Below, in pieces: positions 51,389 to 60,409 of a stretch of 64,000 nucleotides of DNA. Both the position numbers and the translations under genes were made by a program. Origin of the DNA: Prevotella sp. UBA2725. GTDB lineage: Bacteria > Bacteroidota > Bacteroidia > Bacteroidales > Bacteroidaceae. The stretch lies in NCBI GenBank assembly GCA_002353825.1, contig DEKJ01000016.1, positions 53,476 to 117,475 on the forward strand, in the 5' to 3' direction. The notes under the pieces were generated by a model. The model saw only the letters and a list, made by a program, of their open reading frames with translations. It ran no database searches and was not told where the DNA came from. Position 1 is the first letter of the stretch. Every line of letters starts with the position of its first letter.

Positions 51389-53452
51389 CTACTTATTCTT
51401 ATACTTATCCAATCCCTTGTTCAGGAAGTCGAGATATGCGGGGATATCCTCCTTGTAAGAGAAGGAGCCGGAGAGGACGTTGCCCTCATTGTCGAGCGTC
51501 ACGTAGAACGGCTGAGCGTTGGCACCGAACTTATGGCTCTGGAGGTAGCTCCACTTGTCGCCGACGGTGTGCAGCGTGCGCTTCTGACCATTCGGCAGCG
51601 TCACCTCGATAGGCTTCGGCAACTTCGTCTTGTCATCGACATAGAGGGAGATGAGGACATAGTCTTTCTCGAGCTTCTCAGCCACGGAAGGATCGGTCCA
51701 TACGGCAGCCTCCATCTTACGGCAGTTGACGCATCCGAAGCCCGTGAAGTCGAGCATCACCGGTTTGCCCTCTGCCTTGGCAGCGGCCATGCCGGCCTCA
51801 TAGTCTTTATATTTAGCCTCTACGACATGGTTGTTGAGGTTGAAATCCTGAGTAGTGATAGGAGGTGCGAAAGCAGACACGGCCTTACACGGAGCACCCC
51901 ACAGACCCGGGATCATATAGATGGCGAAGGCGAAGGAGCAGAGGCCGAGCATGATAGCGGGCACGGGCATCGGCTTCTGAAGGTCACCGCCGATAGCATC
52001 CTGCTGGAACTTCAGCCAGCCCACGAGGTAAGCACCGAGGGCGCCGAAGATGACGATCCACAAAGCGAGGAACACCTCACGGTCCATGATGTGCCAGCCA
52101 TAGGCGAGGTCAGCCACGGAGAGAAACTTCAATGAGAAGGCGAGCTCGACGAAGCCCAGCACGACCTTGATCTGATCCATCCACGAGCCGCTCTTCGGGC
52201 TCTTCTTCATCAGCGTGGGGAACATGGCGAAGAGTGCGAAAGGCACGGCCAGGGCGATGGCGAAGCCGAACATGCCGATGGCGGGAGCGAGCCAGTCGCC
52301 GGACGTCACAGTCTGAACGAGCAACAGGCCGATGATAGGCGCTGTGCAGGAGAAGCTCACGAGCACGAGCGTGAAGGCCATCAGGAAGATAGAGATGAGA
52401 CCTGTTGTGCTCGATGCCTTGTTGTCTACCTTGTTAGCCCAGCTGTCCGGCAACTTGATCTCGAACCAGCCGAAGAAACTGACGGCGAAGATCACAAGCA
52501 GCAGGAAGAGGAAGATATTGAAGATTGCGTTCGTAGAGAGCGCATTGAGCGTTGACGGACCGAAGATCGCCGTCACGCCGATACCTAAGGCGAGGTAGAT
52601 GACGACGATGGAGACACCATAGATGATGGCATCTCGGATGCCGCGAGCCTTATTGTCTTTCGAGCGTTTGAGGAAGAAGCTGACGGTCATCGGGATGATC
52701 GGCCAGATGCACGGCATGACCAAAGCCAACAAACCACCCACTATTCCCATCAGGAAGATGTAGAGCAGTGAATGGTTTGCTATATCGTTGTTACCGCCGA
52801 ACTGCTGGAGCTGGTTGATGACCGGCTTCCACAGAGCGTCCTTGTCAGCCTGGGAGAGAGAAGCGGCAGCGGCTGCGTTAGCCTGCGCCAGCGAGTCGCC
52901 AGCAGCCATGGTTGCAGCATTCTGCGTGCTGTCTACCGTCTCACCGTCTTGCGCTGCGTCCTGCTGACTGTCGTTTTTTTTTACGTCGTTAGCCACAGCG
53001 GGGCTCTTGCCGGCTTTCTTGATGTCGACATCCGTAGGCGGCATGCAGTTCTGATCGTTGCAGGCACCATACTCGAGGTATGCGTCGATCTTATAGTTCG
53101 GCTTGGTGAACTTCACTTTCTGCACGAACTCTACGCTGCCTTCGAAATAACGGAGGGTCATGCCGAAGAGCTTGTCGTAGTTCTTGATCTCGTGGCCACG
53201 GGGCTGGAGCTTGCCAACGAGCTGGACACCGTCGAGCTTGTTGACGTTGAACGAGGCAGAGATAGGACCGTCAGCGCCGAGGCCGGTACTGTAGACGTGC
53301 CATCCTTTTTGAATCTTTCCAGTGAAAATGATTTCGCCCTCAGCTGTGTTGTCGGTCTTCAGCGTTGAAGAGAACTTGACTGGATCAAGCATTTGAGCGT
53401 TGGCCATGATGGTGACGAGCATCAGCAGAGCCAGGGTCATCAATTTTTTCAT
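51389..53452 (-). CDS. dsbD: DsbD-type thiol:disulfide interchange protein
   Basis: 687 aa with signal peptide. N-terminal periplasmic DsbD-alpha-like domain (with ACNDQNCMPP), an acidic linker, eight or so membrane segments (GGLLALVMPCIWPIIPMTVS and VSFSCTAPIIG carry the two membrane cysteines), and a C-terminal thioredoxin-like domain with FGCVNCRKME (CVNC). Moves electrons from cytoplasmic thioredoxin to periplasmic thiol proteins. Full-length, single gene. Confidence 0.93.
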   Translation of the reverse strand: MKKLMTLALLMLVTIMANAQMLDPVKFSSTLKTDNTAEGEIIFTGKIQKGWHVYSTGLGADGPISASFNVNKLDGVQLVGKLQPRGHEIKNYDKLFGMTLRYFEGSVEFVQKVKFTKPNYKIDAYLEYGACNDQNCMPPTDVDIKKAGKSPAVANDVKKNDSQQDAAQDGETVDSTQNAATMAAGDSLAQANAAAAASLSQADKDALWKPVINQLQQFGGNNDIANHSLLYIFLMGIVGGLLALVMPCIWPIIPMTVSFFLKRSKDNKARGIRDAIIYGVSIVVIYLALGIGVTAIFGPSTLNALSTNAIFNIFLFLLLVIFAVSFFGWFEIKLPDSWANKVDNKASSTTGLISIFLMAFTLVLVSFSCTAPIIGLLLVQTVTSGDWLAPAIGMFGFAIALAVPFALFAMFPTLMKKSPKSGSWMDQIKVVLGFVELAFSLKFLSVADLAYGWHIMDREVFLALWIVIFGALGAYLVGWLKFQQDAIGGDLQKPMPVPAIMLGLCSFAFAIYMIPGLWGAPCKAVSAFAPPITTQDFNLNNHVVEAKYKDYEAGMAAAKAEGKPVMLDFTGFGCVNCRKMEAAVWTDPSVAEKLEKDYVLISLYVDDKTKLPKPIEVTLPNGQKRTLHTVGDKWSYLQSHKFGANAQPFYVTLDNEGNVLSGSFSYKEDIPAYLDFLNKGLDKYKNK

Positions 53453-53579
53453 TTCTGTTTGAATCTCCTTACTAATACTAAGTTGTTTTATGTTTCTACT
53501 TCTTAATACGCGTTATCGTCAGAATGGGGTATTACATTCTTGTAATATTATTGTTTTTTAACGCTGTTGCTACCATTCG

Positions 53580-53965
53580 ATACGACCTCGGAGAGGTCGC
53601 ACATGGTTATCCCCAGGTGAGGTTACGACCTCGGAGAGGTCGCACATGGTTAGCCCCAGGTGAGGAGCGCAGCGACGTAACCTGGGGTTTAAGTCGGTCG
53701 TGGATTCGTTGCTTTCCGGCCTCGAAGAGGGCGAACATGGTCTAGAGAGATTGGTATTAGGCGATAACCATGTTCGCCCTCTTCGAGGCCGGTAGTCAGG
53801 TCGTCAGCACCATTCCAACCCCACGTTTCGGCTACGCCTCACGTGGGGCTAACCGTGTGGCACCTCTTCGAGGTGCTGTGACGCCTCCCGCGTGCTAACC
53901 GTGTGTCACCTCTTTGAGGTGCTTCGTGCTAACCGTGTGTCACCTCTTCGAGGTGCGGGGCCGCC
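53580..53965. repeat. Family A array
   Basis: The 538-bp gap holds two GACCTCGGAGAGGTCGCACA units, a CCCCAGGT...ACCTGGGG stem, a long palindrome at 53716-53792 (CCGGCCTCGAAGAGGGCGAA inverted at the other end, spacer with TCTAGAGAGATTGG), a CCCACGTTTCGGC...CGTGGGG stem, and at least four GTGTCACCTCTTCGAGGTGC hairpins. No gene seen. Confidence 0.85.
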
Positions 53966-53990
53966 CCCTGCAACCATACCTTGGAATTCT

Positions 53991-55430
53991 TTACGACATG
54001 ATACCGATCCAGCGCAGGATATCGTTGAGGTTGGCGACGATCATCAGCAGGACGAGGATTGTGATGCCGACATACTCCGCACGGATGAGGAACTTCTCCG
54101 AAGGCTTGCGGCGCGTGATGATCTCATAGATGAGGAACAGCACATGTCCACCGTCGAGCGCCGGAATAGGCAGGATGTTCATGAAGGCGAGGATGATACT
54201 CAGGAACGCCGTCATCATCCAGAACGCATGCCAGTCCCACGTCTGCGGGAACAGCGAACCGATGGCTCCGAAGCCGCCAAGGCTCTTCGCCCCCTCAGCC
54301 GTGAACACGTATTTCATGTCACTCACATAGCCTGCCAGCACGTCCCAACCATATTTGATGCCGGCGGGGAAACTCTCTAAGAAACTGTAGCTGACGTGAG
54401 TCACCTTGTCGCGGTAGAGATAGTCGGGTCCGCCCACAGCGAATCCGAGCTTGGCATCAGGCGTGAGCATCGTCGTGACGGTGTCTTTCTTGCCCTGTGT
54501 TCCGGCTTTCTCGATGACGAGCGACACAGTGCGCAGTTTTAGACTGTCACGGTGGGAGCTTGTTGCCGCGAGCTCATCGCTGATGACACCGATGGCTTCC
54601 GTGAACGCGTTGTACGAATCGACGGCTTTACCATTGACAGCGAGGATCTTGTCACCTTTGCGCATGCCAATCTTCCAGGCCGGAGTCTCGATCGAATCCT
54701 TGCTGTCTTCCGTCACCGGCATCCGCTGAAGGACAGTGTCAGCCACAGCCGGAACGAAAGGAGTGACAAACTTCGGCGTTGTCTTCAGCATGTTGAGCAG
54801 GTTGATGTTGCCCGGGAGGTTGATACGCACCTTCTTGCCGTCACGCAGCACGTCGCAGTATTGGGCTTCGGAGAGGTCGCGGAAGACGTCGGCGTTGAAG
54901 TCCTTGAACGCACGGATATTGGTGCCCAGGAGGATATCATGGTCTTTGAAGCCATACGACTTAGCCTCGTTGTTGAACTTCATACCCATGGACATATCAG
55001 CCACACGGATGTAGCTGTCGCCCCAGTGGAACATGATCATCGAATAGATGAACAGCGCGAGGACGAAGTTGACGGTCACGCCTGCCACCATGATGATGAG
55101 TCGCTGCCACGCGGGTTTCGTGCGGAACTCCCAGGGCTGCGGGTCACGTTTCATCTGCTCGGTGTCCATGCTCTCGTCGATCATACCGGCGATCTTACAG
55201 TAGCCGCCGAGGGGGAGCCAGCCCATGCCGTACTCCGTGTCACTGTTGCGGGGCTTGAAACTGAAGAGCTTGCCGCTCCACTTGCCGATGGCGACATCGA
55301 AGAAGATGAAGAACTTCTCCACACGCACGCCGAAGAGCTTCGAGGCGAGCATATGACCACCTTCGTGAAGGAGCACCAACAGTGAGATGGAGAGGATGAA
55401 CTGCAGGAGTTTTATGAGGAATACTTCCAT
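53991..55430 (-). CDS. rseP: RIP metalloprotease RseP
   Basis: 479 aa inner-membrane site-2 protease. HEGGH zinc motif at residues 22-26, PDZ region in the middle (KIGMRKGDKILAVNG), and NILPIPALDGGHVLF with the third ligand Asp near residue 425. Cleaves anti-sigma factors or signal-peptide remnants in the membrane. Follows dxr by 8 bp, a usual neighbour in Bacteroidetes. Confidence 0.95.
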   Translation of the reverse strand: MEVFLIKLLQFILSISLLVLLHEGGHMLASKLFGVRVEKFFIFFDVAIGKWSGKLFSFKPRNSDTEYGMGWLPLGGYCKIAGMIDESMDTEQMKRDPQPWEFRTKPAWQRLIIMVAGVTVNFVLALFIYSMIMFHWGDSYIRVADMSMGMKFNNEAKSYGFKDHDILLGTNIRAFKDFNADVFRDLSEAQYCDVLRDGKKVRINLPGNINLLNMLKTTPKFVTPFVPAVADTVLQRMPVTEDSKDSIETPAWKIGMRKGDKILAVNGKAVDSYNAFTEAIGVISDELAATSSHRDSLKLRTVSLVIEKAGTQGKKDTVTTMLTPDAKLGFAVGGPDYLYRDKVTHVSYSFLESFPAGIKYGWDVLAGYVSDMKYVFTAEGAKSLGGFGAIGSLFPQTWDWHAFWMMTAFLSIILAFMNILPIPALDGGHVLFLIYEIITRRKPSEKFLIRAEYVGITILVLLMIVANLNDILRWIGIMS

Positions 55431-55438
55431 TGTTTATC

Positions 55439-56587
55439 TTATAATAATGATGTTGCGATTTTACGTGCCTCGGCATCGGTCTTGAAATACGTGTCGAGGT
55501 CGGGTGTCTTGTCGAATGTTGCCTGCTGCATGGTCTTCTCAATGACGTCTGCCATGCCGAGGAACGAGCACTCGCCGCGTCGGAAGGCAGCGTTGGCCAC
55601 CTCGTTGGCGGCATTGAGGATACACGGCATGTTGCCGCCCTCGTGGATGGCGTCGTAAGCCAGGCGGAGACAGGGGAACTTCTCCATGTCAGGCTTGAAG
55701 AACTCGAGCTTCTGCACTTTGAAGAGGTCGAGGCGGTCGCCTTGCAGGTTCAGGCGCTTCGGGAAAGAGAAGGCATACTGGATCGGCAGACGCATGTCGG
55801 GCACGCCGAGCTGTGCCTTCACGGCTCCGTCCTTATACTGTACGCCACTGTGGACGACACTCTGCGGATGGATGAGGACCTCGATGCGGTCGGCGGGGAC
55901 ACCAAAGAGCCACTTGGCTTCCATGACCTCGAAGCCTTTGTTCATGAGTGAGGCGGAGTCGATAGTGATCTTTGCGCCCATCTTCCATGTCGGGTGACGG
56001 AGTGCGTCGGCAGCCGTCACGGTCTTGAGTTGTTCGTGGGTGAAGGTGCGGAAAGGTCCGCCGGAGCAGGTGAGGAGGATCTTGTCCACCTCGTTCATCT
56101 CCTCGCCCACGAGGCACTGGAAGATGGCGGAGTGCTCGGAGTCGACAGGCAGCAGGTCGACATGATACTGCTGCACGAGGTTGAGGATGAGCTCCCCGGC
56201 TACGACGAGCGTCTCTTTGTTGGCGAGGCATATCTTCTTGCGGGCTTTGATGGCGCGGATCGTGGGTTCGAAACCTGCGAAGCCGACGAGGGCGGCGAGC
56301 ACCATGTCGATGGGCTGTGCCTCGACGATCTCGCACAGTGCCTTGTGTCCGGCATAGACCTTCACGTCGGTGTCGGCAAGGCGTGCCTTGAGATCCTCAT
56401 AGTGGGCCTCATTGGCGATGACCACGGCGGCGGGCTGGAACTGTCGTGCCTGCTCTGCGAGCTTCTCCCAACTGTCGTTGGCGGTCAGCGCATAGGCCTC
56501 ATAGAGGTCGGGGTGCTGACGGATGACGTCGAGCGCCTGTGTTCCTATGGATCCTGTGGACCCGAGGATACATATCTGTTTCTTCAT
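55439..56587 (-). CDS. dxr: 1-deoxy-D-xylulose 5-phosphate reductoisomerase
   Basis: 382 aa. NADPH-binding ILGSTGSIGTQAL at residues 7-19; LPVDSEHSAIFQCL and LTCSGGPFR hold the metal and substrate residues; KITIDSASLMNKG. Second step of the MEP isoprenoid pathway. Upstream member of the dxr-rseP pair. Confidence 0.96.
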   Translation of the reverse strand: MKKQICILGSTGSIGTQALDVIRQHPDLYEAYALTANDSWEKLAEQARQFQPAAVVIANEAHYEDLKARLADTDVKVYAGHKALCEIVEAQPIDMVLAALVGFAGFEPTIRAIKARKKICLANKETLVVAGELILNLVQQYHVDLLPVDSEHSAIFQCLVGEEMNEVDKILLTCSGGPFRTFTHEQLKTVTAADALRHPTWKMGAKITIDSASLMNKGFEVMEAKWLFGVPADRIEVLIHPQSVVHSGVQYKDGAVKAQLGVPDMRLPIQYAFSFPKRLNLQGDRLDLFKVQKLEFFKPDMEKFPCLRLAYDAIHEGGNMPCILNAANEVANAAFRRGECSFLGMADVIEKTMQQATFDKTPDLDTYFKTDAEARKIATSLL

Positions 56588-56619
56588 TGTATCAATGACT
56601 TTATCATCTTGTTCGTTTT

Positions 56620-57253
56620 ATAGTGCACTATCGTGCAGCCTGCCTCTCCGAGGCAGAAGATCAGGAGTCCTGGCTCCATCCTCACCCCAGGCTGCAGTCG
56701 CTTCGCTCCTTAGCCTGGGGTTATGCAGAGCCAGCCTCTCCGAGGCTGTGCGCGCGCGCTCTGCACTCAGTGCCTCCTCCTCTGCACTCAGTGCCTCCTC
56801 TGCTCCTTGCGTTGGAGGTGGTATCAGTGCCTCGGAGAGGCACGCTCTTCATAGCCCCAGGCAAGGCGGAGCCGCAGCCTGGGGTTTAGGGCGGGTCGTC
56901 TTTACCTGACTCCCAGCCTCGGAGAGGCTGGCTGTGCCGTAGGCGCGCTATGCGGGTAAGTCCATGCTGAGAGTCATAGCGCACTATCGTGCAGCGTGCC
57001 TCTCCGAGGCACCCTCTCAGTACCTTCAGCCTCATCACCATCCCCCCAGGCTGCGGCTGCGCCTTGCCTGGGGTTAAGCAGAGTCAGCCTCTCCGAGGCT
57101 GCGTCATACCCCGGCTGACACTGCTCCGTGAACGTGCATCGGAGAGGATGGGGCAGACTCGTGAAAGTGCCTCGGAGAGGCACGCTCTTCATAACCCCAG
57201 GCAAGGCGTAGCCGCAGCCTGGGGTTTAGGGCGGGTCGCCTTTCCTTGACTAT
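56620..57253. repeat. Family A array left of the RAYT element
   Basis: Seven hundred bp without a gene other than the RAYT to its right. It starts with a right-arm fragment (GCACTATCGTGCAGCCTGCC), holds CCCCAGGC...GCCTGGGG stems in both orientations, a CTGCACTCAGTGCCTCCTC near-duplicate, one full short unit at 56913-57010, and a CCTCGGAGAGGCACGCTCTT unit twice (about 56830 and 57171) that duplicates about 60 bp including the following stem. Confidence 0.85.
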
Positions 57254-57793
57254 CAGCCTCGGAGAGGCTGGCTGTGCCGTAGGCGCGCTATAGATATTTC
57301 TCGTTCACCTCGATTCCGTGCTCTTTGCATAGTGCGAGCAGTTCATCGTGGGTGTTTATCTTCTTGTGATGCTCCTTCTGTCCTATGATGTATTGCCTAA
57401 CTTCTTCCAGTCTTTCCTTTCCTATCGTTGAGGCATAATACTCACCTTCCCATCCGTCGAACATGGGGAACTTGTTGCGATCTGCCTTCATCATCTTACT
57501 CGTAGAGACCTTTAGCTCTCGCATCAGGTCAGACAGCGCACGAGTAGGGTGTAGGTTTATCAGTATGTGGATATGGTCTGGCATGCCATTGATCCGATAT
57601 ACTATACAGTCATATGACTTGATGAGCGTAAAAATGTAAGCATATACCTCACGCTCGTAGGCTGCGGTGATGGTGGGCTCGCTGCGCTTCGTCCTTATGA
57701 CGATATGATAGAGGCAACTGGTGTAACTCATATTTGTGTTTTTATTTTGTGAACTAACATAGCGCACTGTCGTGCAGCCTGCCTCTCCGAGGC
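57254..57793 (-). mobile_element. RAYT-carrying family A element
   Basis: Left arm CAGCCTCGGAGAGGCTGGCT ... GGCGCGCTAT at 57254-57291 and right arm CATAGCGCACTGTCGTGCAG ... CCGAGGC at 57758-57793 are the same arms that enclose a 24-30 bp spacer in the copies at 2202, 39186 and 56913. Here the spacer is replaced by the transposase gene. This makes the short copies likely non-autonomous relatives of this one. Confidence 0.8.
57288..57731 (-). CDS. REP-associated tyrosine transposase (Y1_Tnp/IS200-like, RAYT)
   Basis: 147 aa from ATG at 57731 (MSYTSCLYHIVIRTKRSEPT); the longer upstream frame reads into the repeat and is rejected. Y1 transposase features: HIH (HUH metal motif) at residues 53-55 in DHIHILINL and a candidate catalytic Tyr114 in VRQYIIGQKEHH. 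RAYTs nick and join single-stranded DNA at REP-like hairpins. The TAG stop lies inside the left repeat arm. The frame is intact, so the protein may be active on the family A palindromes spread through the window. Confidence 0.88.
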   Translation of the reverse strand: MSYTSCLYHIVIRTKRSEPTITAAYEREVYAYIFTLIKSYDCIVYRINGMPDHIHILINLHPTRALSDLMRELKVSTSKMMKADRNKFPMFDGWEGEYYASTIGKERLEEVRQYIIGQKEHHKKINTHDELLALCKEHGIEVNEKYL

Positions 57794-57900
57794 AGAAGAT
57801 CAGGTGTCCCGGCTCCATCCTCACCCCAGGCTGCAGTCGCTTCGCTCCTTGGCCTGGGGTTATGCAGAGCCAGCCTCTCCGAGGCTGTGTGCCCCGTGTG
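57794..57900. repeat. Family A tail right of the RAYT element
   Basis: CCCCAGGCTGCAGTCGCTTC ... GGCCTGGGG stem and CAGCCTCTCCGAGGCTG, nearly the same as 56640-56750, so the RAYT element is flanked by two copies of this segment. Confidence 0.8.
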
Positions 57901-57916
57901 CAGTTGCGAGGCAGTC

Positions 57917-58435
57917 TTATATCTCCAACAGGCCATCGGGGATGGCGACGGTGATGGTCTGCTGATGCTTGTCTATCTTTTTGATCAGTTCATGACTGGC
58001 GGGGATGAGGCGGTCACCGTTGTCGGTAGCGACCACAAAGAGGAGGTTGGCGGTGGAGTCGTCGAGATCCCTGATCGTACCCACAACACGGCCGCTTGCC
58101 GCATCGACGAGCTTGAAGCCATTGAGCTCTGCCTTCGACACGGTGTCGTCATCGTCATCCGCATGGTCGCGCGGATAATAGACGTCACAACCCGTCAGCG
58201 ACATCGCCTGCTCGAGACTGTCGATGCCCTCGAACTTCATCAGTGCCACGACATCGGAACTGAACCGGTACTCCTCAATAAAGAAAGGTACGAGCAGGCC
58301 GTCGATCATGATGAAGAGGTAGTCGGCATCCTCGCTGTCGAAGATATCGTCATCGAACGAGAAGGCTATCTCTCCTTTCACGCCATGCGGCTTGCCGAGG
58401 GTGCCAATGAGGTATACATCATTTAATGTGATCAT
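57917..58435 (-). CDS. rimM: Ribosome maturation factor RimM
   Basis: 172 aa. N-terminal RimM beta-barrel (IGTLGKPHGVKGEI) and C-terminal PRC-barrel (AELNGFKLVDAASGRVVGTI). Assists 30S subunit maturation. It starts 18 bp after the murA stop and probably shares its transcript. Confidence 0.93.
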   Translation of the reverse strand: MITLNDVYLIGTLGKPHGVKGEIAFSFDDDIFDSEDADYLFIMIDGLLVPFFIEEYRFSSDVVALMKFEGIDSLEQAMSLTGCDVYYPRDHADDDDDTVSKAELNGFKLVDAASGRVVGTIRDLDDSTANLLFVVATDNGDRLIPASHELIKKIDKHQQTITVAIPDGLLEI

Positions 58436-58453
58436 CGTCTTATGAGACCTTTA

Positions 58454-59764
58454 TTATTCGTCTACACGCTTGATGTTTGCACCGAGCTTGTTGAGTCGTG
58501 TCTCGATGTCCTCATAGCCACGGTCTATCTGACCGATGTTCTCGATACGGCTCGTGCCTTTCGCACTCATGGCGGCGATGAGCAGGGCGATACCCGCACG
58601 GATATCAGGGCTCGTCATGCGGCCTGCGCGGAGCTGGATGCGGTGATCCTGTCCCACGACGACGGCACGGTGCGGGTCGCAGAGGATGATCTGTGCACCC
58701 ATGTCGATGAGCTTGTCGACGAAGAAGAGGCGGCTCTCAAACATCTTCTGATGGATGAGCACAGTGCCGCGTGCCTGGGTGGCTACGACGAGAAGCACAG
58801 AGAGCAAGTCAGGCGTCAGACCCGGCCAGGGGGCATCGGCGAGTGTCATGATCGTGCCGTCGATAAACGAGTCGACGATATAATGAGCCTGATGAGGGAT
58901 GACAAGGTCGTCGCCTTCCTCTTTCACCTTCACACCCAAGCGGCGGAAAGCGTCGGGGATCGGTCCGAGGTTGCGCAGCGACACATCTTTGATACGGAGG
59001 CCGTTGCCTACCATCGCTCCCATGCCGATGAACGAGCCTACCTCAATCATGTCCGGCAGGATACGGTGCTCGGCACCGTGGAGCTGCTCCACACCGACAA
59101 TGGTGAGGAGGTTACTGGCGATGCCGGAGATGTTCGCGCCCATGTGGTTGAGCAGATGGCAGAGCTGCTGGATATAAGGCTCACAGGCAGCGTGGTAGAT
59201 CGTCGTCGTGCCTTTCGCCATGACGGCAGCCATGATGATGTTGGCTGTACCTGTGACGGAAGCCTCGTCGAGGAGCATGTACGTGCCTTTGAGGCGGTAG
59301 CCGTGGATCTGATAGACGTTGCGCACCTCATCGAACACGAACTTCGCCCCGAGGTTCTTGAATCCGAGGAAGTGGGTGTCGAGGCGGCGTCGTCCGATCT
59401 TGTCGCCTCCGGGCTTGGCGATGGTAGCTTTGCCGAAGCGGCCGAGGAGCGGACCGTACATCAGCACAGAGCCGCGCAGCTTGGAGCATTTCTGGACGAA
59501 CTCCACGCTGTCGAGGAAGTCGAGGTTGACGTCATCGGCCTGGAACGTGAAGTCGTGCGGTGCATTGCGCGTCACCTTTACGCCTACATCCTGCAAGAGC
59601 TTGATGAGGTTGTTGACATCGAGAATATCCGGCACATTCGTGATGCGCACAGGGTCACTGGTAAGGAGCGAGGCGCAGATCACCTCCAGAGCCTCGTTCT
59701 TAGCGCCCTGCGGAGTGATCGTCCCCTCAAGCTGGTGACCGCCTTCAATGATGAATGACTGCAT
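58454..59764 (-). CDS. murA: UDP-N-acetylglucosamine 1-carboxyvinyltransferase with Asp at the Cys115 position
   Basis: 436 aa, first committed step of peptidoglycan synthesis. Catalytic-region GAKNEAL (Lys22, Asn23) is present. The loop that carries the fosfomycin-reactive Cys in E. coli (GGCxIG) reads GGDKIGRRRLDTH here, with Asp121. Asp at this site keeps activity and prevents fosfomycin alkylation in characterised MurA enzymes, so intrinsic fosfomycin insensitivity of the enzyme is predicted. Upstream neighbour DUF4290 gene is 6 bp away, forming an operon DUF4290-murA-rimM. Confidence 0.95.
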   Translation of the reverse strand: MQSFIIEGGHQLEGTITPQGAKNEALEVICASLLTSDPVRITNVPDILDVNNLIKLLQDVGVKVTRNAPHDFTFQADDVNLDFLDSVEFVQKCSKLRGSVLMYGPLLGRFGKATIAKPGGDKIGRRRLDTHFLGFKNLGAKFVFDEVRNVYQIHGYRLKGTYMLLDEASVTGTANIIMAAVMAKGTTTIYHAACEPYIQQLCHLLNHMGANISGIASNLLTIVGVEQLHGAEHRILPDMIEVGSFIGMGAMVGNGLRIKDVSLRNLGPIPDAFRRLGVKVKEEGDDLVIPHQAHYIVDSFIDGTIMTLADAPWPGLTPDLLSVLLVVATQARGTVLIHQKMFESRLFFVDKLIDMGAQIILCDPHRAVVVGQDHRIQLRAGRMTSPDIRAGIALLIAAMSAKGTSRIENIGQIDRGYEDIETRLNKLGANIKRVDE

Positions 59765-59770
59765 AGACTA

Positions 59771-60382
59771 TTATTTCTTTTTCCGCTTCTTTCCGCCGTT
59801 GTTAGCTGCGGGTACAGGCATGGCACTGACACGTTCAAACTTGAAGTGGTTGAGGTCGAGCTGGATCTTGCCATCGGTGAACCGGGCGAGGTCGTCAGCC
59901 ACCTTCTCGTCGTCGGCGAGGCCATGGCCCCACTGCACGAGGTCGCGCTTCATCTGGTTCGCCGTGAGGGCAGTGAGCTCGTCGCGCTCGGGACCGGGCT
60001 CCATGGTCTTGAGTTTGTCGAAGAGCTCAAACACCATACGGCCATAGTGGCGCACGGGGATGCGGCCGGTCTCGTATTTGACAGGCTGCGGCTTCTCTTT
60101 CATGACCTTGGCCTTCGAGATGTCTACGGGCCAGTCGATGTCGAGCTTGAAGTCACTGATGACAGCGAGCTGGTCCCAGAGCTTCTGCTCGTAGTTGTCC
60201 GTCAGCGCGAGATGCGGGTTCATGCGCATCATCGTGTCGATGATGGTATAGGCACAGTTGAGACGCTCCTTGCGGTCGGGGATGGTCATGCAGTAGTCGA
60301 CCATCTTCTGCACCTCACGTCCGTATTCGGGCATGATGAGCTTCTCGCGCTGGGTGTTATAGTCTAATCCTGGAATGTTCAT
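59771..60382 (-). CDS. DUF4290 domain protein
   Basis: 203 aa, Bacteroidetes-specific family, no known function. Starts MNIPGLDYNTQREKLIMPEYGREVQKMVDYC and ends in a lysine/arginine tail (GGKKRKKK). Always near murA and rimM in this group in my recollection, suggesting an envelope or translation link. Confidence 0.85.
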   Translation of the reverse strand: MNIPGLDYNTQREKLIMPEYGREVQKMVDYCMTIPDRKERLNCAYTIIDTMMRMNPHLALTDNYEQKLWDQLAVISDFKLDIDWPVDISKAKVMKEKPQPVKYETGRIPVRHYGRMVFELFDKLKTMEPGPERDELTALTANQMKRDLVQWGHGLADDEKVADDLARFTDGKIQLDLNHFKFERVSAMPVPAANNGGKKRKKK

Positions 60383-60409
60383 AAGTTGTCTTTAGAATCG
60401 AGAATAAAA

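Noticed and set aside
57732..57824. Thirty-one-codon extension of the RAYT protein
   Set aside because: It is translated from the repeat arm and is not transposase-like.
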